From Anderseniella sp. Alg231-50 (GTDB lineage: Bacteria > Pseudomonadota > Alphaproteobacteria > Rhizobiales > Aestuariivirgaceae): DNA of 64,000 bases. The position numbers and the translations under genes are program-made. The notes beneath the pieces were generated by a model. The model saw nothing but the letters and a program-made list of their open reading frames with translations, was not told the origin of the DNA and searched no databases. Of the stretch, positions 54,708 through 62,913 are shown in pieces. Location: assembly GCF_900149695.1 (NCBI RefSeq), contig NZ_LT703006.1, forward strand, positions 62,001 to 126,000. Direction: 5' to 3'. The number at the start of each line of letters is the position of its first letter. Within the stretch, counting starts at the first letter, position 1.

Positions 54708-55655
54708 TCATTTAGCCTCGGGGTTTTCCCGCCCCGGAGCAACCGGTTGCGTCATCCCAATCTTGCGGTTGCGGGATCTGAGTTGGGCCAGTACGGCACC
54801 GGAGATCACCAGCACCGCACCTGCCATGTGTTGACCGGTCACGATGGCCCCGCCCAGCGCCGCCATTACAATCACGTAGAACGGCACCATATTGTGGTGC
54901 ATGGCGGCCACTGTGACGCCGACCACCCTGCCGGTCCACAACCACAAAACCGACGACAGGCCAACCGACATACCGGCCATTGTCACAATCAATCCCAGTG
55001 TTGCGAGAGAAAAGTCAGCTTCAATGGTAGTTCCCGCAGCAGCGAAAAACGCAAGGATAACGCTGCACGGTATGACGCTGACCAACATGCTGACAGCGAC
55101 TTTGGACATGTCCGGCGTATCGACAAATGCAACGACCAGCTGGCGGGTGTACCAGACATAGGCAATGACGCCTGCGAGCGTGAACAGTATCCCTGACAGC
55201 GAACCTGCTACGCCACTGCCTTGCGCAGACACAGTGCTGGTCAATACGCCGCCTGCGACCGTCAACCCGATTGCCAGCATCAGTTTCAAGCCCGGCCTCT
55301 CCTGCCCTTCAAGCCACCCCATCAACGCGGAAAAAATGGGCATTGAAGACACAATGACCGCTGCTGAAACTGCATCTACGCGTGATTGTCCGATGATGAA
55401 AAACAAGCCAGACAAACCGAACACGAACGAGACCAGCACAAACCGGCTGTTTCTCGCCAGTGCCAACATCGCACCGGCTTGCCCCGACAACAGCCCCGCC
55501 ATGGCAACTGTGATGCCCGCCAGGCCCATGCGCACCGGCGCCAGGGCGAGCGGGTCCCAGGTATTCAAAATGGCGACTGACAGCGGAAAATGCAGCGACC
55601 ACACGATCATGCATATGACACCGGCCAGATTACCCCTGATGACACTGCGATCCAT
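54708..55655 (-). CDS. EamA/DMT family transporter
   Basis: A 315-residue inner-membrane protein with ten predicted membrane segments in two EamA repeats (first about residues 8-140, second 150-290). The opening GNLAGVICMIVWSLHFPLS and the second-repeat GVIAYVWYTRQLV are typical. Drug/metabolite transporter superfamily; exports amino acids or other metabolites in known cases. ATG 55655 (MDRSVIRGN) is preferred over the frame start at 55676. Divergent from the transport cluster beginning at 55770. Confidence 0.87.
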   Translation of the reverse strand: MDRSVIRGNLAGVICMIVWSLHFPLSVAILNTWDPLALAPVRMGLAGITVAMAGLLSGQAGAMLALARNSRFVLVSFVFGLSGLFFIIGQSRVDAVSAAVIVSSMPIFSALMGWLEGQERPGLKLMLAIGLTVAGGVLTSTVSAQGSGVAGSLSGILFTLAGVIAYVWYTRQLVVAFVDTPDMSKVAVSMLVSVIPCSVILAFFAAAGTTIEADFSLATLGLIVTMAGMSVGLSSVLWLWTGRVVGVTVAAMHHNMVPFYVIVMAALGGAIVTGQHMAGAVLVISGAVLAQLRSRNRKIGMTQPVAPGRENPEAK

Positions 55656-55769
55656 AACTGCGCACCCGACATGCAACCTGAGGGGTTGACCAGACTACCT
55701 GCCATCAGACACAAATGATGCATAGATTGGCCGTTACACCTTATCCCGCCTTCAGGAGCGCATCCAGCG

Positions 55770-56006
55770 ATGAAACCGTTTTTCGTTCAGATAAAATGCG
55801 AACTGGGCAAAGCCTATGATGTCGCCACCCAGCTGGCCGATTCTGAAATTGCCTCTGAAGTGTATTCCACTGCCGGCGGCTGGGACCTTCTGGTGAAATT
55901 CTACCTGCAGGACGGCGAAGATGTCGGCCATTTCATCAATGAGAAGGTCCACTCGATTGCCGGTGTAAAAGACACCTACACAATCGTCACCTATCGCGCC
56001 TTCTAA
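55770..56006 (+). CDS. Stand-alone Lrp/AsnC ligand-binding (RAM) domain
   Basis: A 78-residue protein consisting only of the Lrp/AsnC effector-binding domain: FVQIKCELGKAYDVA, STAGGWDLLVKFY and VKDTYTIVTYRAF. There is no helix-turn-helix, so it does not bind DNA itself. Stand-alone RAM proteins bind amino acids as oligomers and may buffer or sense them. It lies eight bases before the Asp/Glu racemase gene and upstream of the TRAP genes, which suggests an amino-acid-like ligand. Confidence 0.88.
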   Translation: MKPFFVQIKCELGKAYDVATQLADSEIASEVYSTAGGWDLLVKFYLQDGEDVGHFINEKVHSIAGVKDTYTIVTYRAF

Positions 56007-56014
56007 AATCCGAC

Positions 56015-56713
56015 ATGCACGATGCGCCAAACCACACTCCAGACCGCATGGTTCTGGGTGTGCTGATGCTGGACACCAGTTTTCCGAGGCCGGTCGGCGA
56101 TATCGGCAATCCTGACAGCTTCAACCATCCGGTCATTTACCGTCGCCTGCCAGGTGCGGTCGTGTCGCGCATTGTGACTGACGAGCAACTGTCGGACGAA
56201 CTGGTGGAACTTTTCGTCAGCCATGCACGAGCCCTTGAACAGGCTGGCGCCACGGTAATTTCGACCAGTTGCGGTTTTCTGTTCCCGATCCAGGAGAAAT
56301 TACAGGCTGCGGTCAGTGTTCCAGTGATCACTTCCGCATTGTGCCTGCTGCCCGCCCTGAGGGAAAAAGTGGGCGAGAATACGCCGATCGGAATTCTGAC
56401 ATTTGACGCCGAGAGGCTGGCACCACACCACATTCCCGATGACGGACCCGTTGTAGTTGAAGGATTGGCACCTTCTGATCACCTCTACCGCGTCATAGCA
56501 TACGACCTGAGTGAAATGAATCATCAGCAGGCCGACAACAATGTTTTCCACGCCATGTGTCGTTTGAAATCCCGTGAACCGCACCTGGCGGCAGTGGTTC
56601 TGGAGTGCACTAACCTCCCACCATACCGATACACCGCGTTGAAAAATAACAATTTTTTAATTTTCGACATACATGATGCTATAAAACACTTGCAAAACAC
56701 ATACAAATTGTAG
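56015..56713 (+). CDS. Aspartate/glutamate racemase superfamily protein
   Basis: A 232-residue member of the Asp/Glu racemase superfamily, with the two catalytic cysteines C86 (STSCGF) and C198 (VLECTNLPPY) in place. The N-terminal VLGVLMLDTSFPRPVGDIGN resembles the hydantoin-racemase/maleate-isomerase side of the family, so it may act on an amino acid, a hydantoin or a dicarboxylate. Its 3' end is strikingly AT-rich (runs of A and T around 56641-56710). No ribosome site is obvious, consistent with coupling to the RAM gene. Confidence 0.85.
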   Translation: MHDAPNHTPDRMVLGVLMLDTSFPRPVGDIGNPDSFNHPVIYRRLPGAVVSRIVTDEQLSDELVELFVSHARALEQAGATVISTSCGFLFPIQEKLQAAVSVPVITSALCLLPALREKVGENTPIGILTFDAERLAPHHIPDDGPVVVEGLAPSDHLYRVIAYDLSEMNHQQADNNVFHAMCRLKSREPHLAAVVLECTNLPPYRYTALKNNNFLIFDIHDAIKHLQNTYKL

Positions 56714-56733
56714 GTAAATTATATAAACAAAAG

Positions 56734-56762
56734 TTGAAACCTATAAAACTGCTTGCTATGAG
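56734..56762 (+). promoter_or_regulatory. dctP: Candidate sigma-70 promoter for the TRAP operon
   Basis: TTGAAA and TATGAG are separated by 17 bases, 50 bases upstream of the dctP start, in the most AT-rich stretch of the region. Position and spacing fit a housekeeping promoter; not proven. Confidence 0.45.
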
Positions 56763-56811
56763 CGGCGCCATGTAGTGACATTCAACAAGATTGTAAACTC
56801 GGGAGTGAAAC

Positions 56812-57798
56812 ATGACAAAACGCCTTAGAATTGCTGCGCCTATTGCCATTGCAGCCCTGACACTGTCCGCCAGCATCACGATAGCGGCAGATGTGAAATG
56901 GGACATGCCAATGGCCTATTCCGCCTCCAATTACCATTCTGAGAACGGCGCCCAATTCGCCAAGGAGGTCACCGAGGCCTCAAGCGGCAAGCTCGAGATC
57001 GTCTCTCACCCCGGTGGTTCACTGTTCAAGGGTGGAGAAATTTTCCGGGCCGTACGTACCGGACAGGCGCCGATTGGAGAGCGCCTGATTTCCGCTCTGG
57101 GCAATGAAGACCCTCTGTTTGAAATAGACAGCTTGCCGTTCCTCGCAACCAGCTTTGCCGATGCAAAAAAACTTTATGACGCAACCAAGCCGGAACTGCA
57201 GAAGGTACTGGCCAGCAAGGGGCTGACCCTGCTGTACACCGTACCGTGGCCACCACAGGGCCTGTACGCCAAGAAAGAAGTCAACTCGGCAGCAGAAATG
57301 AAGGGCGTGACATTCAGAGCCTACAATGCCGCAACCTCGCGGCTGGCAGAGCTGATGGGTGCTGTTCCAACCAAGATCGAGGCGGCTGAACTGTCCCAGG
57401 CGTTCGCCACCGGCGCCGTCGAAAGCATGATTTCATCCGGCTCGACAGGTTATGACCGCAAGCTGTGGGAGCATGCCTCTCACTGGTACAACATTCAGGC
57501 CTGGCTGCCGAAAAACATGGTTATCGTCAACAATGATGCCTGGGCCAAACTTGATGAAGCAACCCAGAAAGTTGTTCTCGAAAAGGCTGCAGCAGCAGAA
57601 GCGCGTGGCTGGGCAAAAGCAGAAGAGCTTGCCAACTGGTATGTCGAGGAACTCGCCAAGAACGGCATGACCGTCGGGCCTGCGGGTGATCAGTTGAAAG
57701 CAGACTTCGCCAAGATCGGCGAGACCATGACCACGGAGTGGCTGGCCAAGGCAGGTGATACCGGCAAGGCGGCCGTTGATGCCTACAAGGCAAAGTAA
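56812..57798 (+). CDS. dctP: TRAP transporter substrate-binding protein (DctP)
   Basis: A 328-residue periplasmic binding protein with a signal peptide of about 26 residues (cleavage near IAA-DVKWD). DctP-family features are visible: the GGSLFKGGEIFRAVRTGQ segment, WPPQGLYAK, the GVTFRAYN motif with the carboxylate-binding Arg, and ATGAVESMI. It captures an organic acid for the DctQ-DctM permease that follows. Upstream racemase and RAM genes hint at an amino acid or dicarboxylate. GGGAG precedes ATG 56812. Confidence 0.92.
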   Translation: MTKRLRIAAPIAIAALTLSASITIAADVKWDMPMAYSASNYHSENGAQFAKEVTEASSGKLEIVSHPGGSLFKGGEIFRAVRTGQAPIGERLISALGNEDPLFEIDSLPFLATSFADAKKLYDATKPELQKVLASKGLTLLYTVPWPPQGLYAKKEVNSAAEMKGVTFRAYNAATSRLAELMGAVPTKIEAAELSQAFATGAVESMISSGSTGYDRKLWEHASHWYNIQAWLPKNMVIVNNDAWAKLDEATQKVVLEKAAAAEARGWAKAEELANWYVEELAKNGMTVGPAGDQLKADFAKIGETMTTEWLAKAGDTGKAAVDAYKAK

Positions 57799-57836
57799 GC
57801 ACAACGTCGACTGAAACATCTGATTCAGTACGGTGA

Positions 57837-57877
57837 TAGAGCAATATGGGTTCGCCTGAACCCATAAAGCTGCTCTA
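57837..57877 (+). promoter_or_regulatory. Intercistronic hairpin between dctP and dctQ
   Basis: An inner perfect stem ATGGGTTC/GAACCCAT (loop GCCT, 57846-57865) is nested inside TAGAGCA/TGCTCTA (57837-57843 with 57871-57877). No T-run follows. Such structures after binding-protein genes usually protect the upstream message or lower downstream expression, so that DctP is made in excess. The TAGAGCA arm also occurs in dispersed rhizobial repeats. Confidence 0.7.
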
Positions 57878-57957
57878 GCACTTTGAAAGCGACCAGTTCT
57901 GGGTTTTCGATTGAGTTGATCAAAAACCATACTGATCTTGAGGGGCGAGTGAACACC

Positions 57958-58494
57958 ATGAACGAATTTTTCACTCGCCTCGATAAGGCTCTCGAGCGGC
58001 TGTATGTCTGGTCCGGCGCGGCCGCCGCCGTGTTCCTCGTCCTCGTCGGCGTCTGCGTGTTGACGTCCATCGTGTCACGCCTGCTCGACATCTATGTTGC
58101 CGGCATCAACGAGTATTCCGGTTACGCCATGGCCGCGTCGTCTTTCCTGGCACTGGCCCACACTTTGCGCGAAGGCGGCCATATCCGCGTCGCACTGGTT
58201 CGCTCAAGGCTTGGGCCGACCGCCAAGCTTTGGCTCGAAATATGGTGCCTGCTGGTGGCAACCGCCATGAGCAGCTATCTGGCCTACTACCTGGTCTATC
58301 TCGCCTGGATATCCTGGAAATTCGAGGAGAAATCCGAAGGCGCCGCGGCGACCTTGTTGTGGTGGCCGCAGTCCATCATAGCCATCGGCTCGATTGTCTT
58401 CGCCATCTCGGTTGCCCACGGCCTTGTTCGCGTGATCGTCCGCCGCGACCCCGATGCGGCGTCTGCGGCGCCCACCGAACTGACGGCGGAGTAA
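57958..58494 (+). CDS. dctQ: TRAP transporter small permease (DctQ)
   Basis: A 178-residue inner-membrane protein with four membrane segments, the DctQ domain and the conserved EYSGYAMAASSFLALAHTLR stretch with Glu and His near the second segment. With DctM it forms the sodium-driven permease. ATG 57958 is taken; GTG 57949, just before it, is possible. The frame open to 57883 overlaps the hairpin and is not coding. dctM starts six bases after its stop. Confidence 0.88.
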   Translation: MNEFFTRLDKALERLYVWSGAAAAVFLVLVGVCVLTSIVSRLLDIYVAGINEYSGYAMAASSFLALAHTLREGGHIRVALVRSRLGPTAKLWLEIWCLLVATAMSSYLAYYLVYLAWISWKFEEKSEGAAATLLWWPQSIIAIGSIVFAISVAHGLVRVIVRRDPDAASAAPTELTAE

Positions 58495-58500
58495 CAGATC

Positions 58501-59796
58501 ATGGATGGCATCGCGCTCACTCTCATCTTTCTCCTGGTGCTGTTCACACTGCTTGGTTCAAGCGTGTGGATCGGCATCTCCCTGCTCGCCGTCGCCTGGG
58601 TGGGCATGGAGCTTTTCACCACCCGGCTGGTGGGCGATTCCATGGCGCTGACCATCTGGTCTGCGTCATCAAGCTGGACACTCACCGCCCTGCCCCTGTT
58701 TGTCTGGATGGGAGAAATCCTGTTCAGGACCAGGCTGTCTGAAAACCTGTTCAGGGGCCTGCAACCCTGGTTGCACGGACTTCCCGGTGGCCTGTTGCAT
58801 GTCAACATCACCGGTTCGGCCATATTTGCCGCCATCTGCGGATCGTCCGCTGCAACCGTCCTGACGGTCGGCAAGATGGCCGTGCCGGAACTGAAGCGCC
58901 GCAAATACCCGGAGAAGATGATCATCGGCACACTGGCCGGCGCAGGCACGCTGGGTCTCCTGATCCCGCCCTCGATCATCCTCATCATCTACGGCGTCAC
59001 GGTCAATGAAAGCATCGTCAAGCTTTTCATCGCAGGTGTCATACCGGGCATCATGCTGGCCCTGATGTTCATGGGCTACGTGGCCATCTGGGATCTGCTG
59101 GGCGGTCGCAAGGACCGCACCGACACCGCATCCTACACCATGTCGGACCGGCTCAGGGCGTTGGGCCAGCTCGCCCCGATCATGGGGCTGATCCTGTCGA
59201 TCATGGGCTCCATTGCGTTCGGCTATGCAACCGCGACCGAGGCGGCGGTACTTGGTGTGCTCGGCGCGTTTGCCATCTCCTGGCAGCAGGGCCACCTCAC
59301 CCGTGAAAGCTTCATCGCCTCGCTGATGGGCGCCACCCGGGTTTCCTGCATGATTGCGTTCATCCTGGCCGGATCGACTTTCCTGACCCTGGCCATGGGC
59401 TTCACCGGCCTGCCGCGGGCCGTGGCTGAGTGGATCGCGGCCTTGCAGCTGACACCGGCCATGCTGATTGCCGTACTGGCTGTTTTCTACATCATACTGG
59501 GCTGCTTCCTCGACGGCATTTCATCCATTGTGCTGACCATGGCCGTGGTAGAACCGATCGCGCGCCAGGCCGGTTTTGACATGATCTGGTTCGGCGTCTT
59601 CCTGACCATCGTGGTGGAAATCGCCCAGATCACGCCGCCCATCGGGTTCAACCTGTTCGTCCTGCAGGGCATGACCGGCAGGGACATGGACTTCATCGCC
59701 AGGGCAGCCCTGCCGATGTTTGCTCTGATGGTGCTGGCGGTTGTGATCATCTCCCTGTTCCCCGGCATCGCCACCTGGCTGCCGTCGCTGATGTAG
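58501..59796 (+). CDS. dctM: TRAP transporter large permease (DctM)
   Basis: A 431-residue inner-membrane protein with about 12 membrane segments; the DctM family motifs GSSAATVLTVGKMAVPELKR and GTLGLLIPPSIILIIYG are present, including the proline-rich reentrant loop. Sodium-coupled import of the solute delivered by DctP. Full length. A BASS-like transporter gene starts six bases later and may be cotranscribed. Confidence 0.92.
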   Translation: MDGIALTLIFLLVLFTLLGSSVWIGISLLAVAWVGMELFTTRLVGDSMALTIWSASSSWTLTALPLFVWMGEILFRTRLSENLFRGLQPWLHGLPGGLLHVNITGSAIFAAICGSSAATVLTVGKMAVPELKRRKYPEKMIIGTLAGAGTLGLLIPPSIILIIYGVTVNESIVKLFIAGVIPGIMLALMFMGYVAIWDLLGGRKDRTDTASYTMSDRLRALGQLAPIMGLILSIMGSIAFGYATATEAAVLGVLGAFAISWQQGHLTRESFIASLMGATRVSCMIAFILAGSTFLTLAMGFTGLPRAVAEWIAALQLTPAMLIAVLAVFYIILGCFLDGISSIVLTMAVVEPIARQAGFDMIWFGVFLTIVVEIAQITPPIGFNLFVLQGMTGRDMDFIARAALPMFALMVLAVVIISLFPGIATWLPSLM

Positions 59797-59802
59797 GCCG
59801 GC

Positions 59803-60738
59803 ATGATCCGGGCCAGCCTCGAATGGATCGGGCGTTACGGAACCTTGCTGATGCCGCTGGGCATTGTCATCGGATGCCTGTTCCAGCCACTGGCCGAACT
59901 GCTGCGTCCGACCCTGGCGGTGTGTGTGTTCCTGATGTTGGCGGTGGTCCTGTCGAGACTGGAAATCCAGCATGCACTGGCACACCTGCGTAAACCGCGG
60001 GTGTTCCTCTGGTCACTGGTGTGGGCGTTCGTGGCCATGCCGGCCCTGTTCATTGCCGTGCTTCATGTGTTTCCGCAATCGCCCGGCGTCAACGCCGTGC
60101 TGATCATCTATGCAACATCACCGCCCAATTTCGGCGCCGCGGCGCTGGCGTTTATCATGGGGCTGGACGGCGCCCTGACAGTCGCCACCATTTTTGCCTC
60201 CACAGCGCTTCACCCGATCATTACGCCGCTGTTTACCGAGATTTTCGCCGAAGGTGCAATCGCCATATCAGGCCTTGATCTCGCCGTCCGGCTGGCCGGC
60301 CTGATCGGCGGCTCGTCGCTGGCGGCATGGGGCTTGCGCTCCTGGCTGGGTGCCGAACGCCGCAAAGCGTCATCAGGCATTTTCGACGGTCTGAACGTCA
60401 TCATCATGGTGGTGTTTGCAATCGCCCTGATGGACGGCATTCCCGCCCGCGTCATCGCCCAGCCCGCCTACGCGCTCGGCCTAGCGGTTCTGGCAACCGG
60501 ACTGCACATCGGGCTCAACCTGATCACCGTCGCCGCCTTCTGGCTGACCGGCCGGCAACGCGCCTACACATTCGGGTATTCGCATTCGGGGCGCAACATC
60601 GCCGTGGTGATGAGTGTGCTCGGGTCAGCTGCTCCTGACGATGCATGGCTGTTCTTCGCCATGCTGCAGTTCCCGATCTACTGCCTGCCCATGCTGCTGC
60701 GGCCGCTCTATCTTCATTTGTTGCCGCAACGGCTGTAA
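59803..60738 (+). CDS. BASS-like (bile acid:sodium symporter superfamily) transporter
   Basis: A 311-residue inner-membrane protein with nine or ten membrane segments. Two crossover-like segments, ATSPPNFGAAALAFIMG and TFGYSHSGRNIAVVMSVLG, resemble the discontinuous helices of sodium/bile-acid symporters. The AEC auxin-carrier family is an alternative. Six bases after dctM with no promoter between, so it probably shares the substrate theme (organic anion). Exact solute unknown. Confidence 0.75.
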   Translation: MIRASLEWIGRYGTLLMPLGIVIGCLFQPLAELLRPTLAVCVFLMLAVVLSRLEIQHALAHLRKPRVFLWSLVWAFVAMPALFIAVLHVFPQSPGVNAVLIIYATSPPNFGAAALAFIMGLDGALTVATIFASTALHPIITPLFTEIFAEGAIAISGLDLAVRLAGLIGGSSLAAWGLRSWLGAERRKASSGIFDGLNVIIMVVFAIALMDGIPARVIAQPAYALGLAVLATGLHIGLNLITVAAFWLTGRQRAYTFGYSHSGRNIAVVMSVLGSAAPDDAWLFFAMLQFPIYCLPMLLRPLYLHLLPQRL

Positions 60739-60806
60739 TGCGGCAATGCTAACCACAATCAAATGACTGTCTCGCAACCCCGGACAAACTCGTACATACT
60801 GCGGCC

Positions 60807-61529
60807 ATGAGATTCCTGTTGCTCATTATCGCTGTTGCTGCGCACCTCGCGGTCAGTGCTCCGCTGGCCGTGGCTGCGGACGCGTCTGATCGCGCGATAA
60901 TCGGCTTTTCCATGGACGGCAGGCATTTTGCCTTCGAGGAATATGGCGTGCAGGACGGCTCGGGCTTTCCCTATGCCGACATTTACATCATCAATCTCAA
61001 GACGGATAAGTGGGTCAAGGGTTCTCCGATCCGGGTGATCGTGCGCGATGAAAACGCCACCGCCCACACAGCCCGCCACCAGGCGCTTACCGAAGCAGCA
61101 CCCCTTATAGAAAAATACGGCACGGTGCAGCCGGCAAAACTGCTGGCCAGCAATGCCGTGGGAGAGCGCGTGACCTCGCCCCATGCAATGACGTTCAAGC
61201 GCTTCCATAACCTGTCCACCTTGTGGACAGTGCAGCTCACCGAGATCGACATCGAACAACCAGGTGAGTGTAAACCGTTCAGCCCGGTGCGGGGCTTTGC
61301 CTTGTCGGCAAAGATTGAAGGCAAGGAAGAAGCGGTCGAATTGTACCGTGACGAGAGATTGCCGAAGAGCCGGGGCTGTCCGGAAAGCTACAAGCTGGCG
61401 GACGTCATTGCATTTGGTGAAAGTGAAAATGCCCGCGTCGTCGTGCTGGTCCACAAGCTGACATTCGGCTTCGAGGGCCGCGACGCACGCTTTATTGCAG
61501 TACCGGTGAAGCTGCCTTCCTGGAGATAA
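60807..61529 (+). CDS. DUF2259 family predicted secreted protein
   Basis: A 240-residue exported protein with a signal peptide of about 23 residues. It opens with GFSMDGRHFAFEEYGVQDGS, the DUF2259 signature, and two cysteines (GECKPF, RGCPES) likely form a disulfide. Function unknown; common in rhizobial-type genomes. Start at ATG 60807; no strong ribosome site seen. It precedes purB by 81 bases on the same strand. Confidence 0.83.
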   Translation: MRFLLLIIAVAAHLAVSAPLAVAADASDRAIIGFSMDGRHFAFEEYGVQDGSGFPYADIYIINLKTDKWVKGSPIRVIVRDENATAHTARHQALTEAAPLIEKYGTVQPAKLLASNAVGERVTSPHAMTFKRFHNLSTLWTVQLTEIDIEQPGECKPFSPVRGFALSAKIEGKEEAVELYRDERLPKSRGCPESYKLADVIAFGESENARVVVLVHKLTFGFEGRDARFIAVPVKLPSWR

Positions 61530-61610
61530 CCTGCGCCGGTGTGTTGAGTGTCGGCAACTGCTCTGCTAGAGCATCTGCGACTTCCTGAATCCATCGAAAG
61601 CAGCTCAAGC

Positions 61611-62912
61611 ATGATCCCGCGTTACACAAGGCCGGAAATGGCCGCCATCTGGTCACCCGAACAGAAATTCCGCATCTGGTTTGAAATCGAGGCTCATGCC
61701 GCAGACGCACAGGCGGAACTGGGTGTCATCCCGGCCGAGGCTGCAAAAACCGTCTGGGACAAGGCGCGTGATGCGGAGTTCGACGTTTCCCGCATCGACG
61801 CAATCGAAGCGGAAGTAAAACACGACGTTATCGCCTTCCTCACCCATCTGTCGGAGATCGTCGGTCCCGAAGCGCGCTTCGTGCACCAGGGCATGACATC
61901 GTCCGATGTGCTCGACACCTGCTTCAACGTGCAACTGGTCCGCGCGGCGGACCTGTTGCTGGAAGACATGGACCTGCTGCTGACCGCCCTGAAGAAGCGC
62001 GCGCTGGAACACAAGGACACGCTGACCATCGGACGCAGTCACGCCATTCATGCCGAACCAACCACGTTCGGCCTGAAGCTGGCCCAGGCATACGCCGAGT
62101 TTGCACGTTGCAGGGAGCGCCTGGAATTTGCCCGCAAGGAAGTTGCAACCTGTGCCATTTCCGGCGCGGTCGGCACCTTTGCCAATATCGACCCGGCCGT
62201 CGAGGAACATGTGGCAAAGTCCATGGGGCTTGCAATCGAACCGGTGTCGACGCAGGTGATCCCGCGCGACCGGCATGCCATGTATTTCTCGGTGCTGGGT
62301 GTCATCGCATCTTCAGTCGAGCGCCTGGCCACCGAGGTGCGACACCTGCAGCGCACAGAAGTTCTCGAAGTGGAAGAATTCTTCTCCGCCGGTCAGAAAG
62401 GCTCGTCGGCCATGCCGCACAAGCGTAATCCCGTGCTGACCGAAAACCTGACAGGCCTCGCCCGCCTGGTGCGCTCTGCCGCCATGCCGGCCATGGAAAA
62501 CGTGGCGCTGTGGCATGAGCGCGACATCTCGCATTCGTCTGTCGAGCGCGGCATCGGACCGGATGCCACGGTGCATCTCGATTTTGCCCTGCGCCGGCTG
62601 ACCGGTGTCATCGACAAGCTGCTGGTCTATCCCGACAACATGCAGGCCAATCTCGACAGGCTCGGCGGGCTGGTGCATTCGCAGCGTGTGCTGCTGGCCC
62701 TGACCCAGAACGGCGTCAGCCGGGAAGACAGCTATCGCCTGGTACAGCGCAACGCCATGCCGGTGTGGCGCGGTGAAGGCAATTTCCTGGACCTGCTGAA
62801 AGCCGACGCGGATGTGAAGAAGGCCCTGTCCGATGCTGATCTGGAGGCCCTGTTCGACATGGGCTACCACACCAAGCATGTCGACACGATTTTCGCCCGC
62901 GTTTTTGGCTAG
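61611..62912 (+). CDS. purB: Adenylosuccinate lyase
   Basis: Acts twice in purine synthesis, releasing fumarate from SAICAR and from adenylosuccinate. The 433-residue protein has the fumarase/aspartase superfamily regions: TSSDVLDTC (with a catalytic-region Thr/Ser), GRSHAIHAEPTTFG (catalytic His) and the signature GSSAMPHKRNP with the catalytic Ser. Length matches bacterial PurB. ATG 61611 (MIPRYTRPEM) is the family start; the frame open to 61548 is spurious. The convergent gene ends one base beyond its stop. Confidence 0.96.
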   Translation: MIPRYTRPEMAAIWSPEQKFRIWFEIEAHAADAQAELGVIPAEAAKTVWDKARDAEFDVSRIDAIEAEVKHDVIAFLTHLSEIVGPEARFVHQGMTSSDVLDTCFNVQLVRAADLLLEDMDLLLTALKKRALEHKDTLTIGRSHAIHAEPTTFGLKLAQAYAEFARCRERLEFARKEVATCAISGAVGTFANIDPAVEEHVAKSMGLAIEPVSTQVIPRDRHAMYFSVLGVIASSVERLATEVRHLQRTEVLEVEEFFSAGQKGSSAMPHKRNPVLTENLTGLARLVRSAAMPAMENVALWHERDISHSSVERGIGPDATVHLDFALRRLTGVIDKLLVYPDNMQANLDRLGGLVHSQRVLLALTQNGVSREDSYRLVQRNAMPVWRGEGNFLDLLKADADVKKALSDADLEALFDMGYHTKHVDTIFARVFG

Positions 62913-62913
62913 A

